DNA of 64,000 nucleotides from Streptomyces albiflavescens (GTDB lineage Bacteria; Actinomycetota; Actinomycetes; Streptomycetales; Streptomycetaceae): assembly GCF_014645835.1 (NCBI RefSeq), contig NZ_BMMM01000004.1, positions 1-64,000 of the forward strand. The letters run 5' to 3'. The position numbers and the translations under genes were made by a program. Below the pieces are notes generated by a model that saw nothing but the letters and a program-made list of their open reading frames with translations, made no database searches and was not told the origin of the DNA. Of the stretch, positions 34,401 through 43,576 are shown one piece after another. Within the stretch, counting starts at the first letter, position 1, and every line of letters starts with the position of its first letter.

Positions 34401-35962
34401 GCGGTACCGCCACCGGCACGGTCGAGCAGGCGGCTCCCACGGGGGTGGAGCCGCCTGCTCGGGGACAGGGGTCCAGGACGGCCGCGGTGCTCGCCCTCGC
34501 CCGCTTCGAGGCACGCGAACTGCTCCTGCAGATACCGGTGTTCGTCTTCCTCGCGCTGTACGTCGGCTACACCGGCTGGACGATGTTCAACGGCCGCGAG
34601 GGCATGGACGACTACCCGGTCCTCCAGGACGTCGACCGGTCCACCCAGACCGGGCCCCTGCTCCTGGGCATCGCGCTGTTCGTCTGTGTGAACCGAGCCG
34701 TGCTGCGCTCCCGCAGGCAGGGCACGGACCGGCACTTCGACGTGCTGGTCATGGAGCCGTGGCGGCGCACGGTGGCGCACGTGCTGTCCGTCGCGCCCTT
34801 CGCCGCCGGCACGGCGCTGGTCGTCGCCTTCCAGTTCACCTGGGCGGCGCTGAAGCCGGGCGCGGTCGGCCACGGCTCGCCCGCCGAACTCGCCGTGGGC
34901 CCGCTGGCGATCCTCCTGTCCGGCACCTTCGGCGTCCTGCTCGCACGGCTGATCCGCTCCGCCTTCGGCGCACCGCTCTTCGTGGTCGGCGCCTATGTCG
35001 TCACCGTGCTCGTGGCCGGCGCCACGGGCGGCGCGCACTGGGTGCGCTGGCTGTCCCCGGCCGTCTCGGAGGAGGGGGCCGACCCGTTCCCCTCCGACCT
35101 GCTGGGCCGACCGGCCGCCTGGCACGTGCTGTATCTGGCAGGGCTCGTGGTGTTGCTGCTGTGTCTCGCGGTCCTGGTCGGCGGCGGTCGTACGCGTGTC
35201 GTCAAAGCCGTGACCGCTCTCGCCCTCGCCGCCACGGTCGCCGGTGTCGTCGGGCAGTCCCCGGGCGACTCGGCCGCGCTGATCGCGGCCCGCGCCAAGG
35301 CGTCCGTCACACCGGAGAAGGTGCAGTCGTGCGTCGCCCACGGCAGGTCGACGTACTGCGCCTACCCCGAGTGGACCGGCCGCACCGCGGACTGGGCCGA
35401 GGTCGTCGCCCGCGTCCAGTCCCTCGCGGGCGGCTCGGCCCGGGGCGAGCGGCTGACCGTGCGGCAGCGGGTCGAGGCCCGCTACGGACTGGAGGGCGCC
35501 GCCGCGCTCCCCGCGTCCAGCACGCCGGGCGTGGTGACCGTCGGCACACGGTGGGGCGGCAACCGGATCCCGGAGTTCGCGGTCGGCGTCGCCTCGGTTC
35601 TGGTGGCCGGCGACGAGGAGTCCAGCGGCGAAGGGTGCGACGCCCGCGGAGTGACCATCATGTGGCTGGCGCTGGCCTCGGAGTCCGACCCGATGACCGT
35701 GTTCCGCCACATCCGCCTCGACGACAGCGACAAGGGCTCCGGGGTCTCGCTCGCGCCCACGAACTCGGTCTATCTGAGCGCCGAACAGACAAGGATCGTA
35801 CGGGAGTTGCTGCTCAAGCCCCGCTACAGCGTCATCCCCAAGGTGCGGGCCCACTGGGCGGAACTCACCTCTGCGAAGACGTCGACGGCTCGGGTGGCCC
35901 AGCTGCTCGGAGTGCCGGCGGCGGGTGCGGGCGCCGAGGACGCGAAGGAATGCGAGCAGTGA
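34397..35962 (+). CDS. ABC permease with large extracytoplasmic domain
   Basis: A 521-residue membrane protein with six or seven helices in the first 300 residues, followed by an approximately 220-residue soluble domain. That domain begins after AALIAARAKASVTPEKVQ, contains cysteines (CVAHGRSTYCAY), and should be outside the membrane. It overlaps the ATPase stop by 4 bases. The appended domain has no family I recognise and may bind substrate. Confidence 0.78.
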   Translation: MSGTATGTVEQAAPTGVEPPARGQGSRTAAVLALARFEARELLLQIPVFVFLALYVGYTGWTMFNGREGMDDYPVLQDVDRSTQTGPLLLGIALFVCVNRAVLRSRRQGTDRHFDVLVMEPWRRTVAHVLSVAPFAAGTALVVAFQFTWAALKPGAVGHGSPAELAVGPLAILLSGTFGVLLARLIRSAFGAPLFVVGAYVVTVLVAGATGGAHWVRWLSPAVSEEGADPFPSDLLGRPAAWHVLYLAGLVVLLLCLAVLVGGGRTRVVKAVTALALAATVAGVVGQSPGDSAALIAARAKASVTPEKVQSCVAHGRSTYCAYPEWTGRTADWAEVVARVQSLAGGSARGERLTVRQRVEARYGLEGAAALPASSTPGVVTVGTRWGGNRIPEFAVGVASVLVAGDEESSGEGCDARGVTIMWLALASESDPMTVFRHIRLDDSDKGSGVSLAPTNSVYLSAEQTRIVRELLLKPRYSVIPKVRAHWAELTSAKTSTARVAQLLGVPAAGAGAEDAKECEQ

Positions 35963-36612
35963 CCGCACGCGTGGTCCGAGCCCTGCTGCGCCCGGTGTCC
36001 CGGACCCTGCCCCGGCGGGCCCTCGCGGTGGGCAGCGCCCTCGGGCTGCTGCTCGCCGGGACCCCACGGCTGCTGTCGTCCCCGCCCGACCCGTGGCTCT
36101 GCCTCAGCCTCCTGCGGGCCGCCGCGCTCGCCTTCGGCCTGGGCCTGGCCTTCCTGCTGGACGACCCTGCCCGGCACACCACCGCCGCGGTGCCGACCCG
36201 GCGCCCGGTGCGCGTCGGTCTGCGGGTGGCGCTCGTCGCTCCGTTCGCGGTGGTGTGGTGGACGGCCGCGCTCCTGCTCGTACCGGGGGAGACGCGGCCC
36301 CCGGTGGGCGCGGTCACCCTGGAGGCGGCGGCCGTCGCCGTACTCGCCCTGGCCGCCGCGGCCGTGGCCGTGCGGTGCTCCGACGTGGCCGAGCCGGGGG
36401 TCGCGGTGTCGGCCGGACTGCTGCTCGCCGTCCCCGCCGGTGCCCTGCTGCTCCCGGAACGGTGGGAGCTGTTCGTGTCGGTGACCGACCCGCGCTGGGA
36501 CGGCGCCCACGATCGCTGGGCGGGGCTCCTGGTCGTGGCGGCGGTGCTGGGAGCGTGCTCCGTCGCGGAACCCCGGCAGCGGTGGCGGATCAGCTCCCTT
36601 GCTCACCGCTGA
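35959..36612 (+). CDS. Membrane protein, third component of the ABC operon
   Basis: A 217-residue protein with about six hydrophobic helices and no recognised domain. GTG at 35959 overlaps the permease stop by 4 bases and has AAGGA nine bases upstream; ATG at 35950 is too close to that site. Its position as the last gene of the operon suggests a second membrane half of the exporter. Confidence 0.72.
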   Translation: MTARVVRALLRPVSRTLPRRALAVGSALGLLLAGTPRLLSSPPDPWLCLSLLRAAALAFGLGLAFLLDDPARHTTAAVPTRRPVRVGLRVALVAPFAVVWWTAALLLVPGETRPPVGAVTLEAAAVAVLALAAAAVAVRCSDVAEPGVAVSAGLLLAVPAGALLLPERWELFVSVTDPRWDGAHDRWAGLLVVAAVLGACSVAEPRQRWRISSLAHR

Positions 36613-36652
36613 CCCGACGTGAGCAGGCGCCGAACCGTTGGCGCGGGAGCGG

Positions 36653-37579
36653 TTACGACTCCGTCCGGTACATCAGGTCCGTCTCGTGGGTGACGAAGCC
36701 GAGCCGCTCGTACACGGTCACCGCCGCCTTGTTGTCGGCATCGACGTAGAGCATCGCGGTGGGCAGGCCCTGCGCGGCGAGGTGGCGGAGCCCGATCGTG
36801 GTGAGCGCCTTGCCCAGGCCGCCGCCCTGGGCGCCGGGGCTCACCCCGAGGACGTACACCTCGCCCAGCCGCTCCTCGGCATGGACCTTGGTCCAGTGGA
36901 AGCCGACGAGCCGCCCCTCGCGGAAGGCGAGGTAGAAGCCGGACGGGTCGAACCACGGCTCGGCCATCCGGTCGTCCAGATCACGCTGGGTGAGGGAGCC
37001 CTGCTCGGGGTGGTGGGCGAAGGCCTCGGCGTTCACCGCGAGCCAGTCGGCGTCGTCCCGGCCCGGCACGAAGGCGCGGACGTGCACCCCGTTCGGGAGC
37101 TTCGGCTCGGGCAGGTCGAGGTCCGCCAACGGCCGCCGCATCTGGCGCAGTTCGCGGAAGAGGGTGAGCCCGAGGACCTGCGCGAGGTGCCGGGCGGCCG
37201 AGTGCCCGCCGTGCGCCCACACCCGCAGCCGCTTCCCGGACTCGGCGAGCAGTGCCGAGCCCAGCGCCCGCCCGTGCCCGTGCCCGCGGTGCGCCGGGTG
37301 TACGACCAGCTCGGCGGCCGGGGCCTCCACCGGATCGGTGTCCTCCAGCTGCGCGTACCCGATGAGCTGGTCGCGGACGGTCAGCAGCAGATGCCGTACG
37401 CCCTCACGGGCCCCGCCCTTGAGCTGCAGCCGCCCCTGCTCGGACACCGCCTGCTGCCCGTCGGCCCGCGCGGCCTCGGTGAGCAGCTGGAGCACGTCCT
37501 CGGCCTGGCCCGGGGAGAGCGCGGAGTAGGTCTCGATGGAGCGGGAGAGGGCGGGCAGTGCGCTGTCGTCGCTGGTCAT
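36653..37579 (-). CDS. mshD: Mycothiol synthase (acetyltransferase MshD)
   Basis: A 308-residue double-GNAT enzyme that acetylates Cys-GlcN-Ins in the last step of mycothiol synthesis. Both halves show an acetyl-CoA loop: HPAHRGHGHGRALG (about 95-108) and SPGAQGGGLGKALT (about 250). MshD landmarks include QMRRPL in the middle and the C-terminal YVDADNKAAVTVYERLGF. Length is normal. ATG at 37579 (MTSDDSALP) is preferred over the open frame to 37609. No ribosome binding site is obvious, so the message may be leaderless. Confidence 0.92.
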   Translation of the reverse strand: MTSDDSALPALSRSIETYSALSPGQAEDVLQLLTEAARADGQQAVSEQGRLQLKGGAREGVRHLLLTVRDQLIGYAQLEDTDPVEAPAAELVVHPAHRGHGHGRALGSALLAESGKRLRVWAHGGHSAARHLAQVLGLTLFRELRQMRRPLADLDLPEPKLPNGVHVRAFVPGRDDADWLAVNAEAFAHHPEQGSLTQRDLDDRMAEPWFDPSGFYLAFREGRLVGFHWTKVHAEERLGEVYVLGVSPGAQGGGLGKALTTIGLRHLAAQGLPTAMLYVDADNKAAVTVYERLGFVTHETDLMYRTES

Positions 37580-37715
37580 GGCTACGAGGGTAAGGCCTGC
37601 CCGTTTCATGGCGAAGTGCTCTCGACCGCAACCTGTTGGTAACCCTCAACCCCCTGTTGCGCTACGCGCGTTGAATCTAAAGTGCGCGCACAGCGGTAAG
37701 TCGCAGTCGTCACAC

Positions 37716-37913
37716 GGCTCCTACGGCTTCCACGGCTCTTCCGGCACTTCCAGCTCTTCCGGCACTTCCGGCTCTTCCAGCTCTTCCAGCTCTTCCAGCT
37801 CTTCCGGCACTTTCAGCTCTTCCGGCTCTTCCGGCTCGTCGGGCTCGTCCGGCACTTTCAGCTCGTCCGGCACTTTCAGCTCTTCCAGCACTTTCAGCTC
37901 TTCCAGCTCCCAC
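37716..37913 (+). repeat. 9-nt minisatellite, 22 units, in the 5'-nucleotidase leader
   Basis: Exactly 22 consecutive 9-nt units, mostly AGCTCTTCC, GGCTCTTCC, GGCACTTCC and GGCACTTTC. They end 22 bases before the ATG at 37935 and are in frame with it. The frame is open throughout, which would give a Ser/Gly/Thr/Phe tract if translated. The rest of the 37580-37715 gap holds the divergent promoters and nothing else I can name. Confidence 0.93.
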
Positions 37914-37934
37914 GCATCCCACAGGGGGGAACCC

Positions 37935-39734
37935 ATGTCGCCGACGCCCCGGCACAGACATACCCATCGCATCCTCGCGGCCGCCGCCGGCCTCGCCACC
38001 GTCGGCGCGCTGGCCGCGGCGATGCCCGCCAGCGCGGGTCAGGACAACGCGACGCCGCTGCACCACCACGGCAGCGGCCGCTACCAGGACGTACAGCTGC
38101 TGTCCTTCAACGACCTGCACGGCAACCTGGAGCCGCCGTCCGGCTCCTCGGGCCGTGTCACGGAGCTGCAGGCGGACGGCACGACGAAGACCATCGACGC
38201 GGGCGGTGTCGAATACCTCGCCACGCATCTGCGCCAGGCCCGCAAGAACAACACGTACTCGATCACGGCCGCCGCCGGTGACATGGTCGGCGCCTCCCCG
38301 CTGATCTCCGGCCTCTTCCACGACGAGCCGACGATCGACGCGCTGAACAAGCTCGACCTGGACGTGACGAGCGTCGGTAACCACGAGTTCGACGAGGGCG
38401 CCCAGGAGCTGGCCCGCCTGCAGAACGGCGGCTGCCACCCGAAGGACGGCTGTTACGACGACAGCGAGACGTTCTCCGGCGCCAACTTCCCCTACCTCGC
38501 GGCGAATGTCACCGACGAGAAGACCGGCAGGCCGATCCTCAAGCCCTACTGGGTGTGGAAGAAGAACGGCGTCAAGGTCGGCTTCATCGGCGTGACCCTG
38601 GAGGGCACTCCGAACATCGTCTCCGCCGAGGGCGTCAAGGGCCTCAAGTTCGGCGACGAGGTCGAGACGATCAACAAGTACGCCAAGGTGCTCCAGCGCC
38701 AGGGCGTGAAGTCGATCGTCGCGCTGATCCACGAGGGCGGCTCGCCCGCGTCGGCGGCGTACAACTACGACTGCGACAGCCCCGGCGCCGGTGACGGCAT
38801 CTCCGGCCCGATCGTCGACATCGCCAAGAACGTCACTCCGGCCGTCGACGCGCTGGTCACCGGCCACACCCACCAGGCGTACGCCTGCACCATCCCCGAC
38901 CCGGCGGGCAACCCCCGCATGGTCACCTCGGCCTCGTCCTTCGGCCGGCTCTACACGGACACGACGCTGACATACGACCGCTGGACCGGCGACATCGCCC
39001 GTACGGCGGTGAAGTCCGCGAACCACGTCGTCACCCGTGACGTGGCCAAGGCGGCCGACATGACGGCCCTGATCACCAAGTGGAAGGCGCTCTCCGCCCC
39101 CATCGCCTCGCGTCCCATCGGCCACATCGCGGGCGAGATCGGCAACACCGGCACGGAGTCCCCGCTCGGCGACCTGATCGCCGACGCGCAGCTCGCGTAC
39201 GCCAAGTCCGTCGACCCGGAGGCCGACCTCGCGGTGATGAACCCGGGCGGCATTCGCGCCGGGCTCACCTACACCGCGAGCGGTAGTGAGGGTGACGGCG
39301 TGGTGACGTACGGCGAGGCGTACACGGTCCAGCCCTTCTCCAACACGGTCAACCTGGTGAACCTCACCGGCGCCCAGCTGATCACCGCGCTCCAGCAGCA
39401 GGTCAGCGGCGCGAACGAGGCGTCGCCGAAGATCCTCCAGATCTCCTCGGGCCTCACCTACACCCTGGACCTGACGAAGACGGGCGCCGCCCGAGTGGTC
39501 GCGGGCTCCATCAAGCTCAACGGCACGGCCATCGATCCCACCGCCACCTACCGCGTCGCGATGAACTCCTTCCTCGCCGGTGGCGGCGACGGCTTCGCCG
39601 AACTCGGCAAGGGCGCGAACGTGGTCGTCGGCGGCGACGACCTGGCGGCCTTCGAGTCCTACCTGACGGCCAACTCCTCGGCGGCGACGCCGTATCCGGT
39701 TCCGGCGGCGGACCGGATCACGATCGTGAAGTAG
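37935..39734 (+). CDS. Secreted 5'-nucleotidase / metallophosphatase
   Basis: A 599-residue exported enzyme that removes phosphate from nucleotides or related esters outside the cell. A signal peptide ends near ASA34. The metallophosphoesterase domain (about 50-330) has DLHG (60-63), GNHEFDEG and GHTHQAY, which bind two metals. The 5'-nucleotidase C-terminal domain (about 370-590) has GNTGTESPLGDLIADA and NPGGIRAGL, and a YGEAYTVQPFSN loop that stacks the base. A GGGGGG ribosome binding site precedes the ATG. With pst and ppk nearby it fits phosphate scavenging. I see no PHO box. The 14-nt repeats at its 3' end begin inside the last codons. Confidence 0.93.
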   Translation: MSPTPRHRHTHRILAAAAGLATVGALAAAMPASAGQDNATPLHHHGSGRYQDVQLLSFNDLHGNLEPPSGSSGRVTELQADGTTKTIDAGGVEYLATHLRQARKNNTYSITAAAGDMVGASPLISGLFHDEPTIDALNKLDLDVTSVGNHEFDEGAQELARLQNGGCHPKDGCYDDSETFSGANFPYLAANVTDEKTGRPILKPYWVWKKNGVKVGFIGVTLEGTPNIVSAEGVKGLKFGDEVETINKYAKVLQRQGVKSIVALIHEGGSPASAAYNYDCDSPGAGDGISGPIVDIAKNVTPAVDALVTGHTHQAYACTIPDPAGNPRMVTSASSFGRLYTDTTLTYDRWTGDIARTAVKSANHVVTRDVAKAADMTALITKWKALSAPIASRPIGHIAGEIGNTGTESPLGDLIADAQLAYAKSVDPEADLAVMNPGGIRAGLTYTASGSEGDGVVTYGEAYTVQPFSNTVNLVNLTGAQLITALQQQVSGANEASPKILQISSGLTYTLDLTKTGAARVVAGSIKLNGTAIDPTATYRVAMNSFLAGGGDGFAELGKGANVVVGGDDLAAFESYLTANSSAATPYPVPAADRITIVK

Positions 39735-39790
39735 CGATCGTGAAGTGGCGATCGTGAAGTAGCGATCGTGGCGTGGAGATCGTGAAGTAG
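39721..39790 (+). repeat. 14-nt tandem repeat, five units, across a stop codon
   Basis: Five contiguous units based on CGATCGTGAAGTAG start at 39721, 39735, 39749, 39763 and 39777. The first encodes the final residues and stop codon of the 5'-nucleotidase; later units repeat that stop. CGATCG in each unit is self-complementary. Confidence 0.92.
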
Positions 39791-39848
39791 ATCGCATACG
39801 GGCGGTTGCGGTTGCGGACAGGGGTGGTACGCATGGTCGGATGAGACG

Positions 39849-41048
39849 ATGCGTACCCCCCACCGCATAACAACGCATCCCCGTACAAACCCCTACGACG
39901 AGCTCGCCGCTCTGGACGACGGCCCGCTGGAGGAGTTCCTCCACGAGGACGAGCCGGAAGAGGCGCCGGAGGAGGACTGGGCACCGCCCAACCACCGCCG
40001 GGGCAGCCGACGCCGCCGGAAACGCTTAGCCGGACTGCCGTTCGCGATGAAAGCCGCCGTCCTCGTCCTGTCCCTCGCCGCGTTCCTCACGCTCGCCGAC
40101 CGCTGGGCGCTGCTGTACGCCGAGCACCGGGCGGCCGACAAACTCAAGGACCAGCTGCACCTGGCCGCCGCGCCCGAGGTCGAGATCGGGGGCTTTCCCT
40201 TTCTCACCCAACTCGCCGGCCACCGGCTGGACTCCGTGAAGGTGACCGTGCCGGACGTGGCCGCCGACCGGGTCTCGCTGGCCGAGGTGTCGGCGACGGC
40301 GACGCATGTACGGCTCGACGGCGGCGACGGTCCCGCCTCCGTACGCGGTGCCCGTATCCCCGCGCTGCACGGCGAAGTGCTGCTCTCCTTCGACGACCTG
40401 AACCGTGAACTCGGGGCCTCCCAGGTGACGTTCACGGGCCACGGCCGGGACCGGGTGCGGGCGCGTGGCACGCTGCCGGTCGCCGGACACGATCTGAGAC
40501 TCCGGGCCGACGCCCGTATCGGCCGCGACGGTGAGCGCGGCATCTCGACGCACATCGACGGGATGCGCCTGGACATCGGCGACTTGGCGACGTACCGGCC
40601 GGGGGTGCGCGCCTCGGAGGGCCTGCACCTGAGCGCACGCTCGGTGGCGCGCCTCGGCAAGGAGACCGGCAGGGCGCGGGCCCTGCTCTCCGTCCCGTCG
40701 ATCGTGCGTCGCCTCGGGGTGCCGGAGGCCGTGGTGCGGGAGGCACTGCGCGACGACACCGAGCTCGCCTCGCTGACGGGTTCGGCGACGTTCGCCCGCC
40801 GGGCGATGCGCGTGAACCTCCTCGACGTGGCGATCGCCCACCCGGCGCTCCTGAAACGCCTCGGCCTGGATCCGGCTCTCCTCGACGGCCTCTCCCGGCT
40901 CACCCGGCCCGTCCTCGTGGACCAGCTGTCCTTGGGATTCCGCCTGCCGCATCCGAAGGGCGGCGAACTGCGGCTGCGCGACGTCCGCGTGGAGAAGGAC
41001 GGAATCCGGGTGCGGATGACGGGGGCGGCTCTGACGATCGGCCATTGA
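39849..41048 (+). CDS. DUF2993 (LmeA-like) membrane-anchored protein
   Basis: A 399-residue protein with an acidic, Pro/Glu-rich cytoplasmic tail (1-60), a membrane helix (about 65-85) and an exported DUF2993 domain. The marker EIGGFPFLTQLAGHRLDSV follows the helix directly. Mycobacterial LmeA of this family binds lipids and supports lipomannan assembly. A second, shorter member is at 56206-56949. The start ATG at 39849 has a weak GATGAG site. Confidence 0.82.
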   Translation: MRTPHRITTHPRTNPYDELAALDDGPLEEFLHEDEPEEAPEEDWAPPNHRRGSRRRRKRLAGLPFAMKAAVLVLSLAAFLTLADRWALLYAEHRAADKLKDQLHLAAAPEVEIGGFPFLTQLAGHRLDSVKVTVPDVAADRVSLAEVSATATHVRLDGGDGPASVRGARIPALHGEVLLSFDDLNRELGASQVTFTGHGRDRVRARGTLPVAGHDLRLRADARIGRDGERGISTHIDGMRLDIGDLATYRPGVRASEGLHLSARSVARLGKETGRARALLSVPSIVRRLGVPEAVVREALRDDTELASLTGSATFARRAMRVNLLDVAIAHPALLKRLGLDPALLDGLSRLTRPVLVDQLSLGFRLPHPKGGELRLRDVRVEKDGIRVRMTGAALTIGH

Positions 41049-41296
41049 CGGAACACCGACCAGATGAATTAGCCTTTGAATAACCTCAGTAAGTTCCAGG
41101 TGAGGTTCGTCGTAAATTCTGTGTGAGTGACCGGCCGGTTCCGCCGTCTCTCTGAGAATTTCTTTCAGATGCAATTCATTGAGGTCTCAGCGGAATTGGC
41201 GATTTCCGGGTTCGGGGTCCCGTAGTGTTTTCCATGTCGAAAGCGAACAGCGCAAACGGCAAAGGGAATTCACCCACTGGGAAGAAGGAGAACCCC

Positions 41297-41434
41297 ATGA
41301 GCTTCCACAAGATCGCCCCGGTCAAGAAGCAGCACAAGCCCGCCCCCAAGCACGCTGCGAAGCCCGCGCCGAAGCCCGCCGCCAAGAAGGCCGCCGCTCC
41401 GAAGCCGCGCCCGGTGAGCCGTCACGGCCGCTAG
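41297..41434 (+). CDS. Tiny Lys/Ala/Pro-rich basic protein
   Basis: A 45-residue protein made almost wholly of Lys, Ala, Pro and His (KKQHKPAPKHAAKPAPK), like the C-terminal tails of histone H1 or actinobacterial HupS/Hlp. ATG at 41297 has a strong AGGAG seven bases upstream, which decides the start; an in-frame ATG at 41234 would add 21 residues but has no ribosome site. It stands alone, with its own terminator 11 bases after the stop. A nucleic-acid or polyanion-binding role is inference. Confidence 0.66.
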   Translation: MSFHKIAPVKKQHKPAPKHAAKPAPKPAAKKAAAPKPRPVSRHGR

Positions 41435-41444
41435 CAGCCGTGAC

Positions 41445-41482
41445 GAGGCGGGGCCCCGGAATTGTTCCGGTGGCCCCGCCTC
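41445..41482 (+). terminator. Terminator of the basic mini-protein gene
   Basis: A stem of 17 bp with one bulge (41445-41461 against 41465-41482) and a 3-nt loop lies 11 bases after the stop codon. It insulates the strongly translated small gene from the ABC exporter gene that starts at 41516. Confidence 0.85.
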
Positions 41483-41515
41483 GGCCGTGTTCCGAACAGT
41501 AAGAGGGGAGTTGAC

Positions 41516-43294
41516 ATGCGCGAAGTCCGGGAGGCGTTCGCTCGCTTTTGGCCACTGACTCGCGGGGACCGTAAGTGGCTCGTGGTGATCATTGGCTGTG
41601 TGGTGGTGGCCGCACTCGCCGAGACGGCCTCGATTCTGCTCTTCGCGCAGCTCACCGACCATGCCCTGAAGGCCGGTTCGCTCGCCGCGTTCTGGGGGCC
41701 CGCCGGGGCCTGGCTCGGTGTCGCCGTGCTCGGCGCGCTCGTCGGGTATCTCGGCAACTCGCTCGCCGTGTGGACCGCCGAGAGATTCGTACTGCGGCTT
41801 CGCGCGGGCGTGTTCCGGCACGTCCAGGAGCTGCCTCCGCACTTCTTCCAGAAGCACCGCCAGGGCGATCTGGTCGAACGTCTCACCGGTGACGTCGAGG
41901 CCATCGAGCAGATGGTCGTGTCGGGGGTCGTCGGAACGGTCTCCGCGGCCTTCTCCACGCTCTTCTACGCCGCCGCGGCCCTCTGGCTGCGCTGGGACCT
42001 CGCGCTCGCCACCTTCGTCCTCGCTCCTCTCTTCCTCGTCGCCGCGCGCCGTTTCTCCGGCCGGATCAAGACCGCCTCCCAGGAGGAGCGGGCCGCCGAC
42101 GGCGCGATCACCTCCGTCGTCGAGGAGTCGCTCGGCAATGTGGTGCTGACGCAGGCGTACAACCGTCGCCGCGCCGAGGAGAAGCGCCTCGACCGGGAGG
42201 CGCGCGCCTGGATGCGGGCTTCCGTGCGCGGGGCACGGGCGAGCGAGATGTACGAGCAGTTCGTCGAGGTCGTCGAGACGGTGTGCGTGCTCGCGGTGAT
42301 CGGGCTGGGCGCCTGGGAGATCTCTCAAGGGCGGATGTCACTGGGCCGGCTGCTCGCCTTCGCCGCCTTCCTCGGCTATCTCTACCCGCCGATCCGCAAT
42401 CTCGGGCAGCTCGGTCTCACCCTCACCGCCGCCACCGCCGGTGCCGAGCGGCTCCAGGAGATCCTGGACGCCGAGCCCGCCGTCAGCGACCCCGCCCGTC
42501 CGGTGCCCGAATGGCCGGTACGGGGCTGGGTCGGCTTCCACGGCGCGTCGTTCCGCTACCCCGGCGCCCAGCGCGACTCCCTGCACGAGGTGACCTTCAC
42601 GGCCGGACCCGGCGAACTCGTCATCGTCACCGGCCCCAGCGGCGCCGGAAAGTCCACCCTCTCCAAGCTCCTCACCCGTTTCTACGACCCCACGGCCGGC
42701 GTGATCTGCCTCGACGGCGTCCCGCTGACCGACGTACCCCTGGAGTTCCTGCGCGAGAACGTCGCGCTGCTGCCCCAGGAGACCCTCATCCTGCACGGCA
42801 CCATCCGCGAGAACATCGAGTGCGGACGGCCGGGAGCGACGGACTCCGAGATCGAGCGGGCCGCGCGGGACGCCGTCGCGCACGACTTCATCAGCGCCCT
42901 TCCGGACGGGTACGACACCGAGATCGCGCCCGGCACGGCCATGCTCTCCGGCGGTCAGCTGCAGCGGATCGCCATCGCCCGCGCCATGCTGCGCGGCGCC
43001 CCCGTCCTCGTCCTCGACGAGCCCACGGCCGGGCTCGACTCGGTTGCCGCGCGACGCGTGGTGCAGCCACTGCGCCGGCTGATGGCGGGCCGTACGACCA
43101 TCATGATCACGCACGACCTGTCGCTGGCGCCCGACGCGGACCGCATTCTCGTCGTGGACGGCGGGCGGCTGGTGGAGGCGGGCACGCATGACGAACTGAT
43201 GGCGTACGCGGGGGCGTACGCGCGGCTCGCGACGCCGACGGCGATCCCGACGGCGGGGCTCGGGCTCGACCACCTGGCGGCGCGGAGCGTGTAA
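41516..43294 (+). CDS. ABC exporter, fused membrane and ATPase domains
   Basis: A 592-residue half-transporter that works as a dimer. Six helices (about 20-310) with the coupling segment RQGDLVERLTGDVEAIEQ are followed by the ATPase. Walker A is GPSGAGKS, the Q-loop is LLPQET, the signature is LSGGQLQR, Walker B is VLVLDEPTAGLDS and the switch His is in MITHDLSLAPD. ATG at 41516 follows GAGGGGAG. Exporters of this kind move lipids, peptides or drugs. No neighbouring gene reveals the substrate. Confidence 0.92.
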   Translation: MREVREAFARFWPLTRGDRKWLVVIIGCVVVAALAETASILLFAQLTDHALKAGSLAAFWGPAGAWLGVAVLGALVGYLGNSLAVWTAERFVLRLRAGVFRHVQELPPHFFQKHRQGDLVERLTGDVEAIEQMVVSGVVGTVSAAFSTLFYAAAALWLRWDLALATFVLAPLFLVAARRFSGRIKTASQEERAADGAITSVVEESLGNVVLTQAYNRRRAEEKRLDREARAWMRASVRGARASEMYEQFVEVVETVCVLAVIGLGAWEISQGRMSLGRLLAFAAFLGYLYPPIRNLGQLGLTLTAATAGAERLQEILDAEPAVSDPARPVPEWPVRGWVGFHGASFRYPGAQRDSLHEVTFTAGPGELVIVTGPSGAGKSTLSKLLTRFYDPTAGVICLDGVPLTDVPLEFLRENVALLPQETLILHGTIRENIECGRPGATDSEIERAARDAVAHDFISALPDGYDTEIAPGTAMLSGGQLQRIAIARAMLRGAPVLVLDEPTAGLDSVAARRVVQPLRRLMAGRTTIMITHDLSLAPDADRILVVDGGRLVEAGTHDELMAYAGAYARLATPTAIPTAGLGLDHLAARSV

Positions 43295-43330
43295 CCCGGC
43301 CACCCGGCCACCCGGCCACCGGCCGCCCGA

Positions 43331-43576
43331 CTACTGGGCCCGCAGCATGTAACCCAGCCCCCGCACGGTGTGGATGAGCCGCGGTCCGCCGTGGCTCTCC
43401 AGTTTCCGGCGCAGATACATCACGTACACGTCCAGCGTGTTGGACGTCGGCTCGAAGTCGAAGCCCCAGACCTCCTTGAGGATCTGGGCCCGGCTGAGGA
43501 CCCTGGCCGGGTGCCGCAGCAGGTACTCCAGCAGGGCGTACTCGGTCCTGGTGAGGTCGAGGGGGCGGTCGGCGCG
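43331..43576 (-). pseudogene. Response regulator remnant, DNA-binding domain only
   Basis: The frame encodes only the OmpR-type winged helix: [56 protein letters not shown] and the C-terminal [13 protein letters not shown]. Homology begins abruptly at RADRPLD; upstream there is no receiver domain, no start codon in context and no ribosome site. The same domain is present intact in the regulator at 46982-47713, the closest relative in the window. A hairpin (43643-43667) lies beyond the lost end. No kinase gene remains beside it. It is probably the leftover of a lost two-component system. Confidence 0.8.

Noticed and set aside
37536..37934. Ser-rich N-terminal extension of the 5'-nucleotidase
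   Set aside because: The frame is open, but it would place the signal peptide internally, and a strong ribosome site precedes ATG 37935. Kept only as a hypothesis in the minisatellite finding.
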